A DNA stretch of 64,000 bases from Alphaproteobacteria bacterium (GTDB lineage: Bacteria; Pseudomonadota; Alphaproteobacteria; Geminicoccales; Geminicoccaceae), in contig JALSIM010000040.1 of NCBI GenBank assembly GCA_026990035.1, positions 62,001-126,000 on the forward strand. Reading direction: 5' to 3'. Below are positions 34,918-44,232 of this stretch, piece by piece. Under the pieces are notes generated by a model, which did not search any database, was not told the DNA's origin, and was given only the letters and a program-made list of their open reading frames with translations. A program made the translations under genes and the position numbers. How positions within the stretch are numbered: position 1 is the first letter of the stretch; each line of letters begins with the position of its first letter.

Positions 34918-36093
34918 TCAGGGCTTGGGCGGGTTCTGGGGGCGGCGCCAGCCGAGGAAGACCGGCTCGCCGGCTTCGAGGGCGACCATCGCCGCCGCCT
35001 TGTCCGGCTCGTGCCCTTCCGCCGCGTTCTTGTAGCGCAGCTTGCCGGTCAGCAGCTCGAACTCGTTGTTCTCGAGCGCCCGGGCGACGGCGTCACCCTC
35101 GGTGGTGCCGGCGATCTCGGCCGCCTGCGCCAGCAGCATGATGGTGTCCCAGCCGGTGGCGACGAAGGCCGTATCGGGATCCTCGCCGTACATCTCCCGA
35201 TAGAGCTCGAGGAACTTCGGCATGTCGGGATGCGCCTCGGGGCTCATGAAGGTGTGGGTGACATAGTAGATGTCGTTGCCGAAGCGCTCGCCGAGGGCCT
35301 CGTGGAGGGCCGGATCGTCGTAAGAATCGCCGCCGACCACCGGGGCGTCGATGCCGACCTCGCGCAGGCTGCGGATGATGAAGGCGATGTCGGAGCCGTA
35401 GGAGGAGATGAAGATCACCTCCGGCTTCTCCTCCAGCGCCTGGAGGCGGGCGAGCTGGGCCGAGAAGTCGTTGTCGCCGTTGGTGTAGGTGTCCTCCAGC
35501 AGGATCCTGCCGCCGATGTTGGCGAAATGCTCGAGAAAGTACTTGGAGAGCGATTTGGTGTAGGCGATGAACTGGTCGGTGACCACGTAGGCCGTCTTCC
35601 AGCCCTTTTCGTTGTAGGCGAACTCGGCCGCGGTGGCCCCCATGGTGGTGTTCCACATGGACAGGGTGAACTGCTTGTCGCCCAGCGACCAGGAGCTGTA
35701 GAGCGGATCGGAGGCGCAGGTGGAGATGCCCACCAGACCGGCCGCCTGGGCCTCGCGGCTGGCGGGGCCGCCGAAGTCGAAGTCGCAGGGCGCGACGATG
35801 AAATCGGCCCCCTGATCGATCAGCTCGACGGCGGCATTGCCCACCGTCACCGGATCCGACTTGCCGTCGATGTTGACGAAGCGCACCGGCTTGCCGAGCA
35901 CGCCGCCGTTGTCGTTGAGGAACGCGACCGCCACCCGGGCGCCCTTGAAGCCGGGTTCGTCGAGCGGCGCCTGGACGCCGGTCAGGCTGAGGGCACCGCC
36001 GATCAGGATCTCGTCCTCGCCGGCCCGGACGGTCCCGGCCGTCAGCACCGCCGCCGTCGCCAGCGCCGAGAGCATGAATGTCGCGCGTGTCAT
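34918..36093 (-). CDS. livK: ABC transporter substrate-binding protein, LivK/amide-type
   Basis: The 391-residue protein has a signal peptide (about 1-24: basic start, hydrophobic core, AGT/VRA end) and a type I periplasmic-binding fold: GGALSLTGVQAPLDEPGFKG, then KPVRFVNIDGKSDPVT and a second-lobe start AYVVTDQFIAYTKS. It is the first gene of the operon and so decides substrate specificity. The lack of the classical acidic-amino-acid contacts prevents a substrate call. The GGGAGG site lies 8 bp before ATG 36093. The promoter and a palindromic element lie upstream. Confidence 0.9.
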   Translation of the reverse strand: MTRATFMLSALATAAVLTAGTVRAGEDEILIGGALSLTGVQAPLDEPGFKGARVAVAFLNDNGGVLGKPVRFVNIDGKSDPVTVGNAAVELIDQGADFIVAPCDFDFGGPASREAQAAGLVGISTCASDPLYSSWSLGDKQFTLSMWNTTMGATAAEFAYNEKGWKTAYVVTDQFIAYTKSLSKYFLEHFANIGGRILLEDTYTNGDNDFSAQLARLQALEEKPEVIFISSYGSDIAFIIRSLREVGIDAPVVGGDSYDDPALHEALGERFGNDIYYVTHTFMSPEAHPDMPKFLELYREMYGEDPDTAFVATGWDTIMLLAQAAEIAGTTEGDAVARALENNEFELLTGKLRYKNAAEGHEPDKAAAMVALEAGEPVFLGWRRPQNPPKP

Positions 36094-36152
36094 GTCGAGC
36101 CTCCCTCGGATTGGGGGGCCGGTCCTTCTCCCCCGGCACCCGTTGTGGGCCC

Positions 36153-36181
36153 AGCCTAACCCTTCGGGAATTGATTTTCAA
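36153..36181 (-). promoter_or_regulatory. Predicted livK operon promoter
   Basis: On the minus strand a TTGAAA -35 box (36181-36176, five of six consensus bases) is followed after exactly 17 bp by TAGGCT (36158-36153). Transcription would start near 36146, about 53 nt before the livK ATG. The -35 box is inside an AT-rich inverted repeat, so a repressor bound there would block RNA polymerase. Confidence 0.5.
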
Positions 36182-36190
36182 ATGTGAAAA
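36175..36190. promoter_or_regulatory. Inverted repeat TTTTCA-N4-TGAAAA, probable operator
   Basis: TTTTCA at 36175-36180 and TGAAAA at 36185-36190 are perfect inverted half-sites with AATG between. It is one of the few AT-rich stretches in the window, overlaps the livK -35 box and lies 7 bp beyond the end of the XRE-cupin regulator gene. That regulator is the obvious candidate to bind it, but the pairing is inferred from position only. Confidence 0.5.
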
Positions 36191-36197
36191 CGGCGCT

Positions 36198-36815
36198 TTA
36201 CGAAAAAACCAGCCGGCCGTCGGTGCGGGTGGCGGGTCCGCGGGTGGAAACCGAGAGGATGCGGGCCGGTCCGGGGCCGACGGCGACGAAGGCGTGACGG
36301 CGTCCGCAGTCGAAACAGGCGCTGTCCCCGGTCTCCAGGCGGACGGGTTCGCCGTCCTCGAGATGGAGATCGATGGCCCCTTCGAGGACCACCACCACCT
36401 CCTCCCCGGCATGGATCGACCAGTCGCGACGGGCCGGCACCTCGCGGGTGTGGATTTCCATGAGATAGGCGTTGAGAACTCCCTGGCGGCGGAAGGCCTG
36501 GGGATAGTAGTCGTAGATGCTGGTCGGATGGACGTCGGCGGGATCCCGGCGATGGACCGCGATCGGTTGGCCGTCGCCGTCCTCGGGCGGGAGGATCTCG
36601 GTGACCAGCACCCCGAGACCGCGAGCGATCTTGTAGACCGTCTCGAAGCCCCCGGAGATCTTGCCGTTCTCGATCTTGCTGATGGTGGCGATGGAGACGC
36701 CGCTGCGCTCGGCGAGCTGCTTCAGGGTCAGCCCCTCGGCCCGCCGGAAGCGACGGATGCTGCGACCGATCTCGATCGCACGCGGCTGCAAGAGGCTCGT
36801 CGAGTTCCCGCTCAC
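36198..36815 (-). CDS. XRE-family transcriptional regulator with cupin domain
   Basis: The 205-residue protein has an N-terminal helix-turn-helix (about 14-70: RRFRRAEGLTLKQLAERSGVS and ISKIENGK) and a C-terminal cupin (about 120-200: WSIHAGEEVVVVLEGAIDL and LETGDSACFDCGRRHAF). This architecture is that of PuuR/SutR-type regulators, which often sense small metabolites and control amine or amino acid use. The start is GTG 36815, since AGGAG lies 6 bp before it; a longer GTG start at 36851 lacks a site. It is on the same strand and directly before the liv operon, so it likely controls it. Confidence 0.86.
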   Translation of the reverse strand: MSGNSTSLLQPRAIEIGRSIRRFRRAEGLTLKQLAERSGVSIATISKIENGKISGGFETVYKIARGLGVLVTEILPPEDGDGQPIAVHRRDPADVHPTSIYDYYPQAFRRQGVLNAYLMEIHTREVPARRDWSIHAGEEVVVVLEGAIDLHLEDGEPVRLETGDSACFDCGRRHAFVAVGPGPARILSVSTRGPATRTDGRLVFS

Positions 36816-37074
36816 GTTCCGCTCCTTTCCCCGGCCGTCCGGTGCCGGCACAGCTTACCGGCAGCCGGCCCGGCGGACCACCGGCCGCCGCGACATCCTG
36901 TCCGACCCGGTGGAAAGGCGACCGGGCGCGCGGACGGCGGGCCGTCGTCCCGCCAGCGTTCATACCGGAATACGAAGGGGCGATCTGGCGTCCCGAAAAA
37001 GACGCGACTAGCGTGCGCCCGCGCCGCGGCGGTGGACCAGCCGCGGGGAGGAGCGAAAGGCAACGGGAGGAAAT

Positions 37075-38061
37075 GTGTCGGTGATCGGGCGGCTCGGGCG
37101 GCTCGCCGGTTCCCTGCCGGTACGGATCGCGGTCAGCCTGGCGTTGCTGGGCTGGTTGTTCACGTCACATCTCGATCTCGGGCGGCTGATCCGGGCCTCG
37201 ACCGGGCTCGCCTGGCCGCCGCTGGTGGCGGCGGTGGGGGCGCTGATCGTCGGTCGGCTGCTCGTCACCCTGCGCTGGAAGCTGGTCCTGGGACGGGCCG
37301 GGCGAACGGTATCCTTCGGCGAGCTCCTGCGGGTGGTCTTCGTCACCGAAGGGGTCGGCCTGCTGGCCCCCGGCAATCTGCTGATCGAGGGGATGCGGAT
37401 GTTCGCGGTCTCGCCCCGGGTCGGAACCGCGGCGGCGGTGAGCTCGGTGGTCGTGGAACGGAGCTTCGCCTTCGCGGTGATGGCGGGCGCCGGCGGGGTG
37501 GGGATGCTCTTCGCGGATCTGCCGCTGGCGCCGGAGTTCCGCTACGCGGGGGCGTTCCTGCTGCTCCTGCCGACCGTCGTCCTCGCCGGTCTGTTCGCCT
37601 TCCGGCTGCCCGATCTGGAGGAACCGGACGCCGGTGGCGGGCCGGTGGCGCTGCTGCGGCGCGTCGCCGTCAACTTCGCCTTCGTCGCCCGGGCGCCGCG
37701 GCTGCTTTTCGCCGTGCTGGGGCTGACGGTGGCGATGCAGGGCATCCGCATCGCCGTGACCTGGCTCCTCTCGGAGGCCGTCGGCCTCTCCCTCGATCCC
37801 CATTTCATCATGATCCTCGGTCCGGTGGCCTTCTTCTCCGGGCTCCTGCCGGTCTCGATGATGGGCCTCGGGGTGCGGGAGGTGAGTTTCGTCCCGCTGC
37901 TGGCCCTCGCCGGGATCGGCGGTGAGACGGCGGTTCTTCTCGGGCTCCTGCACGTGGCGGTGTTCCTCCCCGCCCTCGTGCTCCCGGGACTCGTCCTCTA
38001 TCTCCTCGGCGGGGTGCGTCTTCGAACCGCCCCCCGCGCGCCCGCCGTCGAGGAAGGCTGA
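37075..38061 (+). CDS. Lysylphosphatidylglycerol synthetase-like / flippase-like membrane protein
   Basis: The 328-residue integral membrane protein of the UPF0104/AglD-like superfamily has about eight helices and motif traces EGVGLLAPGNLLIEG, RSFAFAVMA and GLGVREVSFVP. Related domains form the membrane part of lysylphosphatidylglycerol synthases and may flip lipids; the catalytic transferase domain is absent here. Two GTG codons are possible starts (37075, 4 bp after GGGAGG, or 37081, 10 bp after it); the first is given. No lipid gene lies beside it. Confidence 0.68.
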   Translation: MSVIGRLGRLAGSLPVRIAVSLALLGWLFTSHLDLGRLIRASTGLAWPPLVAAVGALIVGRLLVTLRWKLVLGRAGRTVSFGELLRVVFVTEGVGLLAPGNLLIEGMRMFAVSPRVGTAAAVSSVVVERSFAFAVMAGAGGVGMLFADLPLAPEFRYAGAFLLLLPTVVLAGLFAFRLPDLEEPDAGGGPVALLRRVAVNFAFVARAPRLLFAVLGLTVAMQGIRIAVTWLLSEAVGLSLDPHFIMILGPVAFFSGLLPVSMMGLGVREVSFVPLLALAGIGGETAVLLGLLHVAVFLPALVLPGLVLYLLGGVRLRTAPRAPAVEEG

Positions 38062-38068
38062 ACGCCGG

Positions 38069-38884
38069 TCACCGACCGGGCACCTGCGGGCGATCCGTCG
38101 CGAACAGGGCGCGATAGCGGGGGCGGAGATGGTCGAGAAAGCGCGCCGCCGGGACGAACAGCGCGTAGCCGCCTTCGGCATAGGGGCCGAGGGCATAGGG
38201 CGGGAAGTGGAACAGGATTCCGCGCGCCGTCGCGGGGCGGAAGTCCGCCACCAGGGTGAACACGCTCCCCGGCCCGGCCCGGGGCCGGTCGAAGACGACC
38301 CCGTCCGACCCGGGGGGCAGGCCTCGGCGTTCCCTCTCGCGCCGCAGCGCCTCGGCGAGCGCCCGGTCGAGGGCCGGTTTCGCCGCTTCCAGATCGAGCA
38401 GCTCGTCCAGCGGCACCACCCGTTTCCCGCGACGATCCCAGAAGATCGATCGGGTGGTGCGGTTGCCGTGAGCGCCCCCCGAATAGACGTCGAGGTCGCG
38501 CCGCAGGGAAAGGCAGCAGGGGGCGGAGAAGACGATTTCGACCCGGCTGTCCCACAGCCGCGGAAACCCGGCGGAGGCGAGCTCGTCGGTGACGAGATCC
38601 GCGAGTTCCGTTTCCGCATCGGCAACGAATTCCGCGAGCTCGGCGAAAGCCTGCCGCCGCAGCCTCGCGGCGAGTTCGGGATCGGCCGGAAGCCAGGGCG
38701 TGCGGGCCTCCGCCTCGACCGCCGGCGAGCGCCAGGAAAGGACCGCCTCGGCACCGCTTCCGGCCGCCGCCGGCCGGGCCGTCACGAGGAGAAGGAGGAG
38801 CGCGAGACAGAGCACCGCCGGCTCGCGGAAACGCCGACCGGCCGGACGACCGGCACGGCTCTCGGCCAGGGAGTTGCGGTTCAT
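38069..38884 (-). CDS. Exported DUF3298-domain protein
   Basis: The 271-residue protein has a basic start and hydrophobic helix (about 24-42) acting as signal or anchor. The remainder shows the DUF3298/RsiV pattern: [34 protein letters not shown], then near the C-terminus [12 protein letters not shown]. RsiV of Bacillus is an anti-sigma factor that binds lysozyme with such a domain, but this protein lacks a clear cytoplasmic anti-sigma part. Its start overlaps the stop of the LhgO-like gene by 4 bp. Role unknown; envelope location is likely. Confidence 0.72.
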   Translation of the reverse strand: MNRNSLAESRAGRPAGRRFREPAVLCLALLLLLVTARPAAAGSGAEAVLSWRSPAVEAEARTPWLPADPELAARLRRQAFAELAEFVADAETELADLVTDELASAGFPRLWDSRVEIVFSAPCCLSLRRDLDVYSGGAHGNRTTRSIFWDRRGKRVVPLDELLDLEAAKPALDRALAEALRRERERRGLPPGSDGVVFDRPRAGPGSVFTLVADFRPATARGILFHFPPYALGPYAEGGYALFVPAARFLDHLRPRYRALFATDRPQVPGR

Positions 38885-40002
38885 CGCACGGCTCCGTCGC
38901 TCATCCCCAGACGCCGTGCCACTTCCTCGGCCAGGGCCGCGGAGGCGGTGAGGCCCGGGCTTTCGATGCCGAACAGGTTGACGAGCCCGGCTATGCCGTG
39001 GGCTTCGGGGCCCTGGACCAGGAAATCGGCGGGCGGCGCCCCGGGGGGGACGATCTTGGGGCGGATCCCGGCATAGCCCGGCTCCAGGGCATCCTCCGGC
39101 AGCTCCGGCCAGTAGCTCCGGATGGCGGCGGCGAACTTCACGGCGCGGGCGGGATCGACATCGTAGTCCATGGTCTCGATCCATTCGGTGTCCGGTCCGA
39201 AGCGGCAGCGGCCGGCCAGATCGAGGGTCACATGGATGCCGAGCCCGGCCTGGTCCGGCACCGGATAGACCAGATGTGCGAAAGGGGAAGGGCCGGCGAG
39301 GACGAAATAGCTGCCCTTGCACAGCCAGCCCCGCGGCACCCTCGAGGGATCGAGGCCGGCGATGCGGCGGGCGAGGGAAGGGGCGTGCAGCCCGGCGGCG
39401 TTGACCAGATACCGGCAATGGAGGGTCAGCGGCTCCGCGCCGCCGACCTCGAGCACGAATCCTTCCTCGACCACCCGCGCCGCTTCGAGCGGGCTGCGGA
39501 AGGCGATCATCGCGCCCCGGTCCTCCGCCTCCCCCTGATAGGCCAGCATCAGCGCATGGCTGTCGAGGATGCCGGTCGCGGGCGACCACAGGGCGGCCAG
39601 GGCGTGAAGTTCGGGCTCGGCCCGGGCGATACGTGCCCGGTCCCACCATTCGAGATCCTCGACCCCGCTCGCTTCGGCATTGGCCCGGATCGCCTCCAGC
39701 CTCGGGATCTGTTCCTCGCGGGTAGCGAGGATCAGCTTGCCGCAACGGCGATGGGGGATGCCGCGTGCGGCGCAGTAGCGGTAGAGAAAATCGCGCCCCG
39801 CGATACAGGTGCGGGCCTTGAGGCTGCCGGGCGGATAATAGATGCCGGCATGGATCACCTCGCTGTTCCGGGAGCTGGTTTCGGTGCCGATCGCCTCTTC
39901 CTTTTCCAGTACCAGAACCTCGAGGCCGGCCATCGCCAGCCGGCGGGCGACGGCGAGGCCGATCACCCCGGCACCGACCACCACCGCTTCCACACGCTCC
40001 AT
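38881..40002 (-). CDS. FAD-dependent oxidoreductase, L-2-hydroxyglutarate oxidase-like
   Basis: The 373-residue flavoprotein begins with the dinucleotide-binding site [20 protein letters not shown], followed by the LhgO/DAO motif [25 protein letters not shown] second conserved patch [12 protein letters not shown] and a C-terminal [16 protein letters not shown] match L-2-hydroxyglutarate dehydrogenase-like enzymes. These oxidise L-2-hydroxyglutarate and similar hydroxy acids, passing electrons to oxygen or quinone. It is the first gene of a two-gene unit with the DUF3298 gene. The exact substrate is not proven. Confidence 0.82.
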   Translation of the reverse strand: MERVEAVVVGAGVIGLAVARRLAMAGLEVLVLEKEEAIGTETSSRNSEVIHAGIYYPPGSLKARTCIAGRDFLYRYCAARGIPHRRCGKLILATREEQIPRLEAIRANAEASGVEDLEWWDRARIARAEPELHALAALWSPATGILDSHALMLAYQGEAEDRGAMIAFRSPLEAARVVEEGFVLEVGGAEPLTLHCRYLVNAAGLHAPSLARRIAGLDPSRVPRGWLCKGSYFVLAGPSPFAHLVYPVPDQAGLGIHVTLDLAGRCRFGPDTEWIETMDYDVDPARAVKFAAAIRSYWPELPEDALEPGYAGIRPKIVPPGAPPADFLVQGPEAHGIAGLVNLFGIESPGLTASAALAEEVARRLGMSDGAVR

Positions 40003-40103
40003 GCCCGCTCCCGCGCTCGCCCCGCCGCCCGCTTAGCGCGAAGCCGGTCTCGATGCCAGCCGGGGCGGAGTCGATCGGTGGCGGGCGCCCCCGAGGCGCC
40101 GCC

Positions 40104-41606
40104 TCAGCCCTTCCACCGCCAGATCGGACGCCCGGAGCCGGGCAGGCCGTAGCGCTCCCATTTCTCGCTGACGAGGCGGACGATCTCCTCCTCCATGGCG
40201 ATCCGCCGGCCCCATTCGCGTTTCGTCTCGGGGGGCCATTTGTCGGTGGCGTCGATGCCGAGCTTGGAACCGAGCCCGGGCTCGGGCGAGGCGAAGTCCA
40301 GATAGTCGATCGGGGTGTTCTCGACGATCACCAGATCGCGGGCCGGATCGACCCGGGTGGAGATCGCCCAGATCACATCCTTCCAGTCCCGGCAGTCGAT
40401 GTCGGAATCCACCACGATCACGAACTTGGTGTAGGTGAACTGGCGCAAATAGGACCAGACGGCCATCATGATCCGCCGGGCGTGGCCGGGATAGGCCTTT
40501 TCGATCGCGACCACCGCCACCCGGTAGGAGCAGCCCTCGGGCGGCAGCCAGAAATCCACGATCTCGGGAAACTGCTGCTGGAGGAGCGGCACGAACAGTT
40601 CGTTGAGGGCCTCGCCGAGGACCGAGGGCTCGTCGGGCGGCCTTCCGGTGAAGGTGGAGAGATAGACGGGATCGCGGCGCATGGTGATGGCCGAGACCCG
40701 GAACACCGGAAAGCGCTCGACCGCGTTGTAGTAGCCGGTGTGATCGCCGTAGGGGCCTTCCTCGCCGTATTCCTCGAGATCGACATGGCCCTCGATGACG
40801 ATCTCCGCCCGCGCCGGCACCTTCAGGGGCACGCTCACGCAGTCGGCGAGCTCCAGCCGGCGGCCGCGCAGCAGCCCGGCGAAACGGTATTCCGACAGGG
40901 TGTCGGGGACCGGCGTCACCGCCGCCAGGATGGTGCCGGGATCGGCGCCGATCACCGCCGCCGCCGGGAAGGGCCCGCGCTTCTCCCGCTTCCAGCGGCG
41001 GTAATGCTGGGCGCCGCCGCGGTGCCGCAGCCAGCGCATCAGCGTCCTGTCCCGGCCGGTCACCTGCATCCGGTAGATGCCGAGATTGAAGCCGTCCTCG
41101 GGTGTCTCGCCGGGGCCTTTGGTGACCACCAGCGGCCAGGTGATGAGCGGCGCCGGCTCGCCCGGCCAGCAGGTCTGCACCGGCAGCCGGCCGAGATCGA
41201 TCTCTTCTCCCCGCAGCACCACCTCCTGACAGGGCGGCGAGCTCACCGTCCTGGGGCGCATGGCCATCGCCGCCTTGAGCATGGGCGCCATCTGCCAGGC
41301 CTGGCGTAGCGATTCGGGCGGCTGCGGCTGGCGCAGGAAGGCGAGGGTCCGACCGAGGTCGCGCAGCTCCCCGGGCTCGCGCCCCATCCCCCAGGCGACC
41401 CGCTCCACGGTGCCGAAGAGATTGACGAGGACCGGCATCTCGTGGCCCCGGACATTCTCGAACAGCACCGCCGGGCCGCCCTCGGCCAAAAGCCGGGTCT
41501 GGATCTCGGTCATCTCCAGGACCGGGCTCACCGGCTCGCGCACCCGCACGAGCCGCCCCCGTTCCTCGAGGGCGGCCATGAATTCGCGCAGATCGGCGAA
41601 GGCCAC
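40104..41606 (-). CDS. ubiD: UbiD family decarboxylase
   Basis: The 500-residue prenylated-FMN enzyme contains the family pattern [29 protein letters not shown] and the late motif [17 protein letters not shown] with the catalytic Glu-Arg-Glu region. These residues and the full-length agreement with 4-hydroxy-3-polyprenylbenzoate decarboxylase point to ubiquinone synthesis. GTG 41606 gives the usual N terminus [17 protein letters not shown]; the frame is open further upstream inside the neighbour. No ubiX is seen. Another aromatic acid decarboxylation cannot be excluded. Confidence 0.85.
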   Translation of the reverse strand: MAFADLREFMAALEERGRLVRVREPVSPVLEMTEIQTRLLAEGGPAVLFENVRGHEMPVLVNLFGTVERVAWGMGREPGELRDLGRTLAFLRQPQPPESLRQAWQMAPMLKAAMAMRPRTVSSPPCQEVVLRGEEIDLGRLPVQTCWPGEPAPLITWPLVVTKGPGETPEDGFNLGIYRMQVTGRDRTLMRWLRHRGGAQHYRRWKREKRGPFPAAAVIGADPGTILAAVTPVPDTLSEYRFAGLLRGRRLELADCVSVPLKVPARAEIVIEGHVDLEEYGEEGPYGDHTGYYNAVERFPVFRVSAITMRRDPVYLSTFTGRPPDEPSVLGEALNELFVPLLQQQFPEIVDFWLPPEGCSYRVAVVAIEKAYPGHARRIMMAVWSYLRQFTYTKFVIVVDSDIDCRDWKDVIWAISTRVDPARDLVIVENTPIDYLDFASPEPGLGSKLGIDATDKWPPETKREWGRRIAMEEEIVRLVSEKWERYGLPGSGRPIWRWKG

Positions 41607-41614
41607 GGGATCGC

Positions 41615-42172
41615 TCAGGCGGCCTGTTTCCACTTGATGGAGCAGCCCATGGAGGGGATCTGCTCCTTCGGCCCCCGGCCTGTCTCGGCCACCGTCTTCA
41701 TCGCCTCGAACAGCTCGCGGCGGACGTCGGGCGGGGCCGGGTGACGGCCCGAAGCATCGAGCCGGCCGCGGTACTGGAGCTCGAGTTCGGCGTTGTAGCC
41801 GAAGAAATCCGGGGTGCAGACGGCACCATAGGCCCGGGCCACGGCCTGGCTCTCGTCGTGGAGATAGGGGAAGGGGAAGTCCTTCTCCTCCGCCCAGCGC
41901 TTCATATTCTCGAAGCTGTCCTCGGGATAGGCCTCGGCATCGTTGGAGCAGATGGCGACGGTGGCGACGCCGAACGCCCGGAGCTCCCTGGCGTCGCGGA
42001 TCAGGCGGTCGATGATTGCCTTCACATAGGGACAATGGTTGCACATGAAGACGATCAGGGTGCCGCGCGGCCCCTTGAGCTCGTCGAGGCTGTACCACTT
42101 GCCGTCGGTGGCCCTGAGACGGAAGGGCTTCGCCTTCTCGCCGAAATTGCAGATCGGTGTCTCCACGGCCAT
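41615..42172 (-). CDS. Thioredoxin-fold protein (AhpC/TSA type)
   Basis: The 185-residue protein has a redox site written [10 protein letters not shown] (C at about 44 and 47) and a second cysteine near CTPDFFGYN; both are standard in the bacterial thioredoxin-family group related to TlpA/peroxiredoxin. It lacks a signal peptide and is probably cytosolic. ATG 42172 has a strong GGAGGG site. It ends 8 bp before ubiD, so they may be co-transcribed, though no functional connection is known. Confidence 0.8.
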   Translation of the reverse strand: MAVETPICNFGEKAKPFRLRATDGKWYSLDELKGPRGTLIVFMCNHCPYVKAIIDRLIRDARELRAFGVATVAICSNDAEAYPEDSFENMKRWAEEKDFPFPYLHDESQAVARAYGAVCTPDFFGYNAELELQYRGRLDASGRHPAPPDVRRELFEAMKTVAETGRGPKEQIPSMGCSIKWKQAA

Positions 42173-42263
42173 GACGCCCTCCTTCTCCTGTCGTCGGATC
42201 GCGCCCCCGGGCGCGTCTTCGAGATGGCCCGCACGCTCCGCTCCTGCAAGGGCGGGGCGCGGG

Positions 42264-43112
42264 TCAGCGTGCCACCGGCGTGTCGGGCAGTGCCCCCCAC
42301 TCGGCCCAGGACCCGTCGTAGAGGGCGGCATCGGGGACGCCGAGGCGATACAGGGCGAGATTGATCACCGCCGCCGAGACCCCGGAGCCGCAGCTCGTCA
42401 CCACCGGCCGGTCGAGATCGACGCCGGCCCGGGCGAATCGGGCGCGCAGCTCATCCGGCGGCGCGAGGGTCCCGTCGGCGGCGATGAGCTCCTGATACGG
42501 CAGGTTCAGACTGCCCGGTATGTGGCCGCCGCGCAGCCCCGGCCGCGGTTCCGGTTCGGTGCCGTGAAAGCGCCCCGGCGAGCGGGCATCGACGATCTGC
42601 TCGCGGCGGCTCGTGAGATCGGCACGGATCTGGTCGAGTTCGCGCAGCAGGAGGTTGTTCCGGCGGGGCGTGAAATGGCGCTCCAGCGGGCGCACGGGCA
42701 GATCCTCCACCGGCCGTCCCTCGGCCAGCCATTTGTCGAGGCCGCCGTCGAGGACCGCCACCTCCTCGTGGCCGAAGACCCGGAACATCCACCAGACCCG
42801 GGCGCTCGCGCAGAAACGGTTGGAGTCGTAGACGACGATCCGGAGCCCGTCGCCGAGACCGAGCCGCCGCACCCGGCTCGAGAAGCGGGCGGGATCGGGC
42901 AACCGGTGGGGATGCGGTCCCCGCGGCACGCAGATCGCGTCGAGATCGAAGAACACCGCCCCGGGGATGTGACGTTGCCGGTATTCCTTCGCCGGATCGC
43001 GCCCGGCCGTCGGCAGGCACCAGGTGGCGTCCACCACCCGCACGTCCGGTGCCTCGAGGTGCCGGGCCAGCCAGGCGGTGGAGACGAGCGCGTCGCGGAG
43101 ACGATCGGCCAT
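42264..43112 (-). CDS. sseA: 3-mercaptopyruvate sulfurtransferase
   Basis: The 282-residue tandem-rhodanese enzyme has the substrate-selective catalytic loop CGSGVSAAV near 240, diagnostic for 3-mercaptopyruvate sulfurtransferase rather than thiosulfate sulfurtransferase. It also has the linker region SPGRFHGTEPEPRPGLRGGHIPGSLN. It transfers sulfane sulfur to thiols or proteins. It sits next to a cysteine synthase on the same strand with 16 bp between, making a small sulfur-metabolism pair. Confidence 0.9.
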   Translation of the reverse strand: MADRLRDALVSTAWLARHLEAPDVRVVDATWCLPTAGRDPAKEYRQRHIPGAVFFDLDAICVPRGPHPHRLPDPARFSSRVRRLGLGDGLRIVVYDSNRFCASARVWWMFRVFGHEEVAVLDGGLDKWLAEGRPVEDLPVRPLERHFTPRRNNLLLRELDQIRADLTSRREQIVDARSPGRFHGTEPEPRPGLRGGHIPGSLNLPYQELIAADGTLAPPDELRARFARAGVDLDRPVVTSCGSGVSAAVINLALYRLGVPDAALYDGSWAEWGALPDTPVAR

Positions 43113-43128
43113 CGGCGACGCTCCTCCC

Positions 43129-44163
43129 TCAGTCGGCGAGCCAGGGCGGGACCGGCAGCCCCTTCTCGCGCAGGAAGGCGGGGTTGTAGAGCTTGCTCTG
43201 GTAGCGCTGGCCGCCGTCGGCGAGGATGGTGACGATGGTGTGGCCCGGCCCCAGCATCTTCGCCACCCGCACCGCCCCGGCGATGTTGATGCCCGACGAG
43301 CCGCCCAGGAGCAGCCCTTCCTCGGTCACCAGATCGAACAGATGGGGCAGGGCCTCCTCGTCCGGGATCCGGACCGCATCGTCCACCGGCGCGCCTTCGA
43401 GATTGGCGGTGATCCGGCCCTGGCCGATGCCCTCGGTGATCGAGGAGCCTTCGGCCTTGAGCTCGCCGTGCTTGTAGTAGTGGTAGAGCGCCGCTCCCAT
43501 CGGATCGGCGAGGACGATCCGGATTCCGGGGTCGCGCTCCTTGAGGTACATGCCGACCCCGGCCAGGGTGCCACCGGTGCCCACCGCGCAGGTGAAGGCG
43601 TCGATGCGGCCGCCGGTCTGCCGCCAGATCTCGGGGCCCGTCGTGCGGTAATGGCCGTCGCGGTTGGCCACATTGTCGAACTGGTTGGCCCAGATGGCGC
43701 CGTCGGGTTCGACCGCCGCCCGCTCCTCCGCCAGCCGTCGCGAAACATGCACATAGTTGCCGGGATCGCGATAGGGCACCGCCGGAACCAGCACCAGCTC
43801 GGCGCCGAGCAGGCGGATCAGATCCTTCTTCTCCCGGCTCTGGGTCTCGGGCATGACGATCACCGTGCGGTAGCCCTTGGCGTTGCCGATCACCGCGAGG
43901 CCGATGCCGGTGTTGCCCGCCGTCCCCTCGACGATCACGCCGCCCGGACGCAGGAGGCCCTTCCGTTCGGCGTCCTCGATGATCGCCAGCGCCGCCCGGT
44001 CCTTGATGCTGCCGCCGGGATTGAGAAATTCGCACTTGCCGAGGATCTCGCAGCCGGTCATCTCCGAGACACGCCGGAGGCGGATGAGGGGCGTGTCACC
44101 GACGATGTCCGGCACGCTCTGGGGGATTTCCATCTGCGGAGTGTCCATGCTGGCGAACGACAT
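43129..44163 (-). CDS. cysK: Cysteine synthase / O-acetylserine sulfhydrylase family
   Basis: The 344-residue PLP enzyme has GDTPLIRL, the PLP lysine in NPGGSIKDRAAL, the GTAGNTGIGLA phosphate loop, VGTGGTLAGVGMYL and LLLGGSSGINIAGAV. It makes cysteine from O-acetylserine and sulfide. The N terminus has three candidate ATGs (44163, 44148, 44136); none has a good ribosome binding site, and a predicted promoter ends only about 8 bp before the first, so the message may be leaderless. The most complete N terminus is given. Confidence 0.86.
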   Translation of the reverse strand: MSFASMDTPQMEIPQSVPDIVGDTPLIRLRRVSEMTGCEILGKCEFLNPGGSIKDRAALAIIEDAERKGLLRPGGVIVEGTAGNTGIGLAVIGNAKGYRTVIVMPETQSREKKDLIRLLGAELVLVPAVPYRDPGNYVHVSRRLAEERAAVEPDGAIWANQFDNVANRDGHYRTTGPEIWRQTGGRIDAFTCAVGTGGTLAGVGMYLKERDPGIRIVLADPMGAALYHYYKHGELKAEGSSITEGIGQGRITANLEGAPVDDAVRIPDEEALPHLFDLVTEEGLLLGGSSGINIAGAVRVAKMLGPGHTIVTILADGGQRYQSKLYNPAFLREKGLPVPPWLAD

Positions 44164-44170
44164 GGTTCGG

Positions 44171-44199
44171 GGTTTAGTGCCGGCATCCGCCGGCGGCAA
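44171..44199 (-). promoter_or_regulatory. Candidate promoter of cysK, close to the start codon
   Basis: Read on the minus strand, TTGCCG at 44199-44194 and TAAACC at 44176-44171 are separated by 17 bp. The match is modest. A start point 6-8 bp after the -10 would fall almost on the ATG at 44163, consistent with an mRNA lacking a leader. Confidence 0.3.
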
Positions 44200-44232
44200 G
44201 GCCGTCGCCCCGGGGCGGGGAGTGGCGGGGCC

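Noticed and set aside
42210-42230. GC-rich inverted repeat CGCGCCC-CC-GGGCGCG between sseA and the thioredoxin-like gene as a terminator
   Set aside because: The two-base loop is too small for a stable hairpin and no T run follows on either strand.
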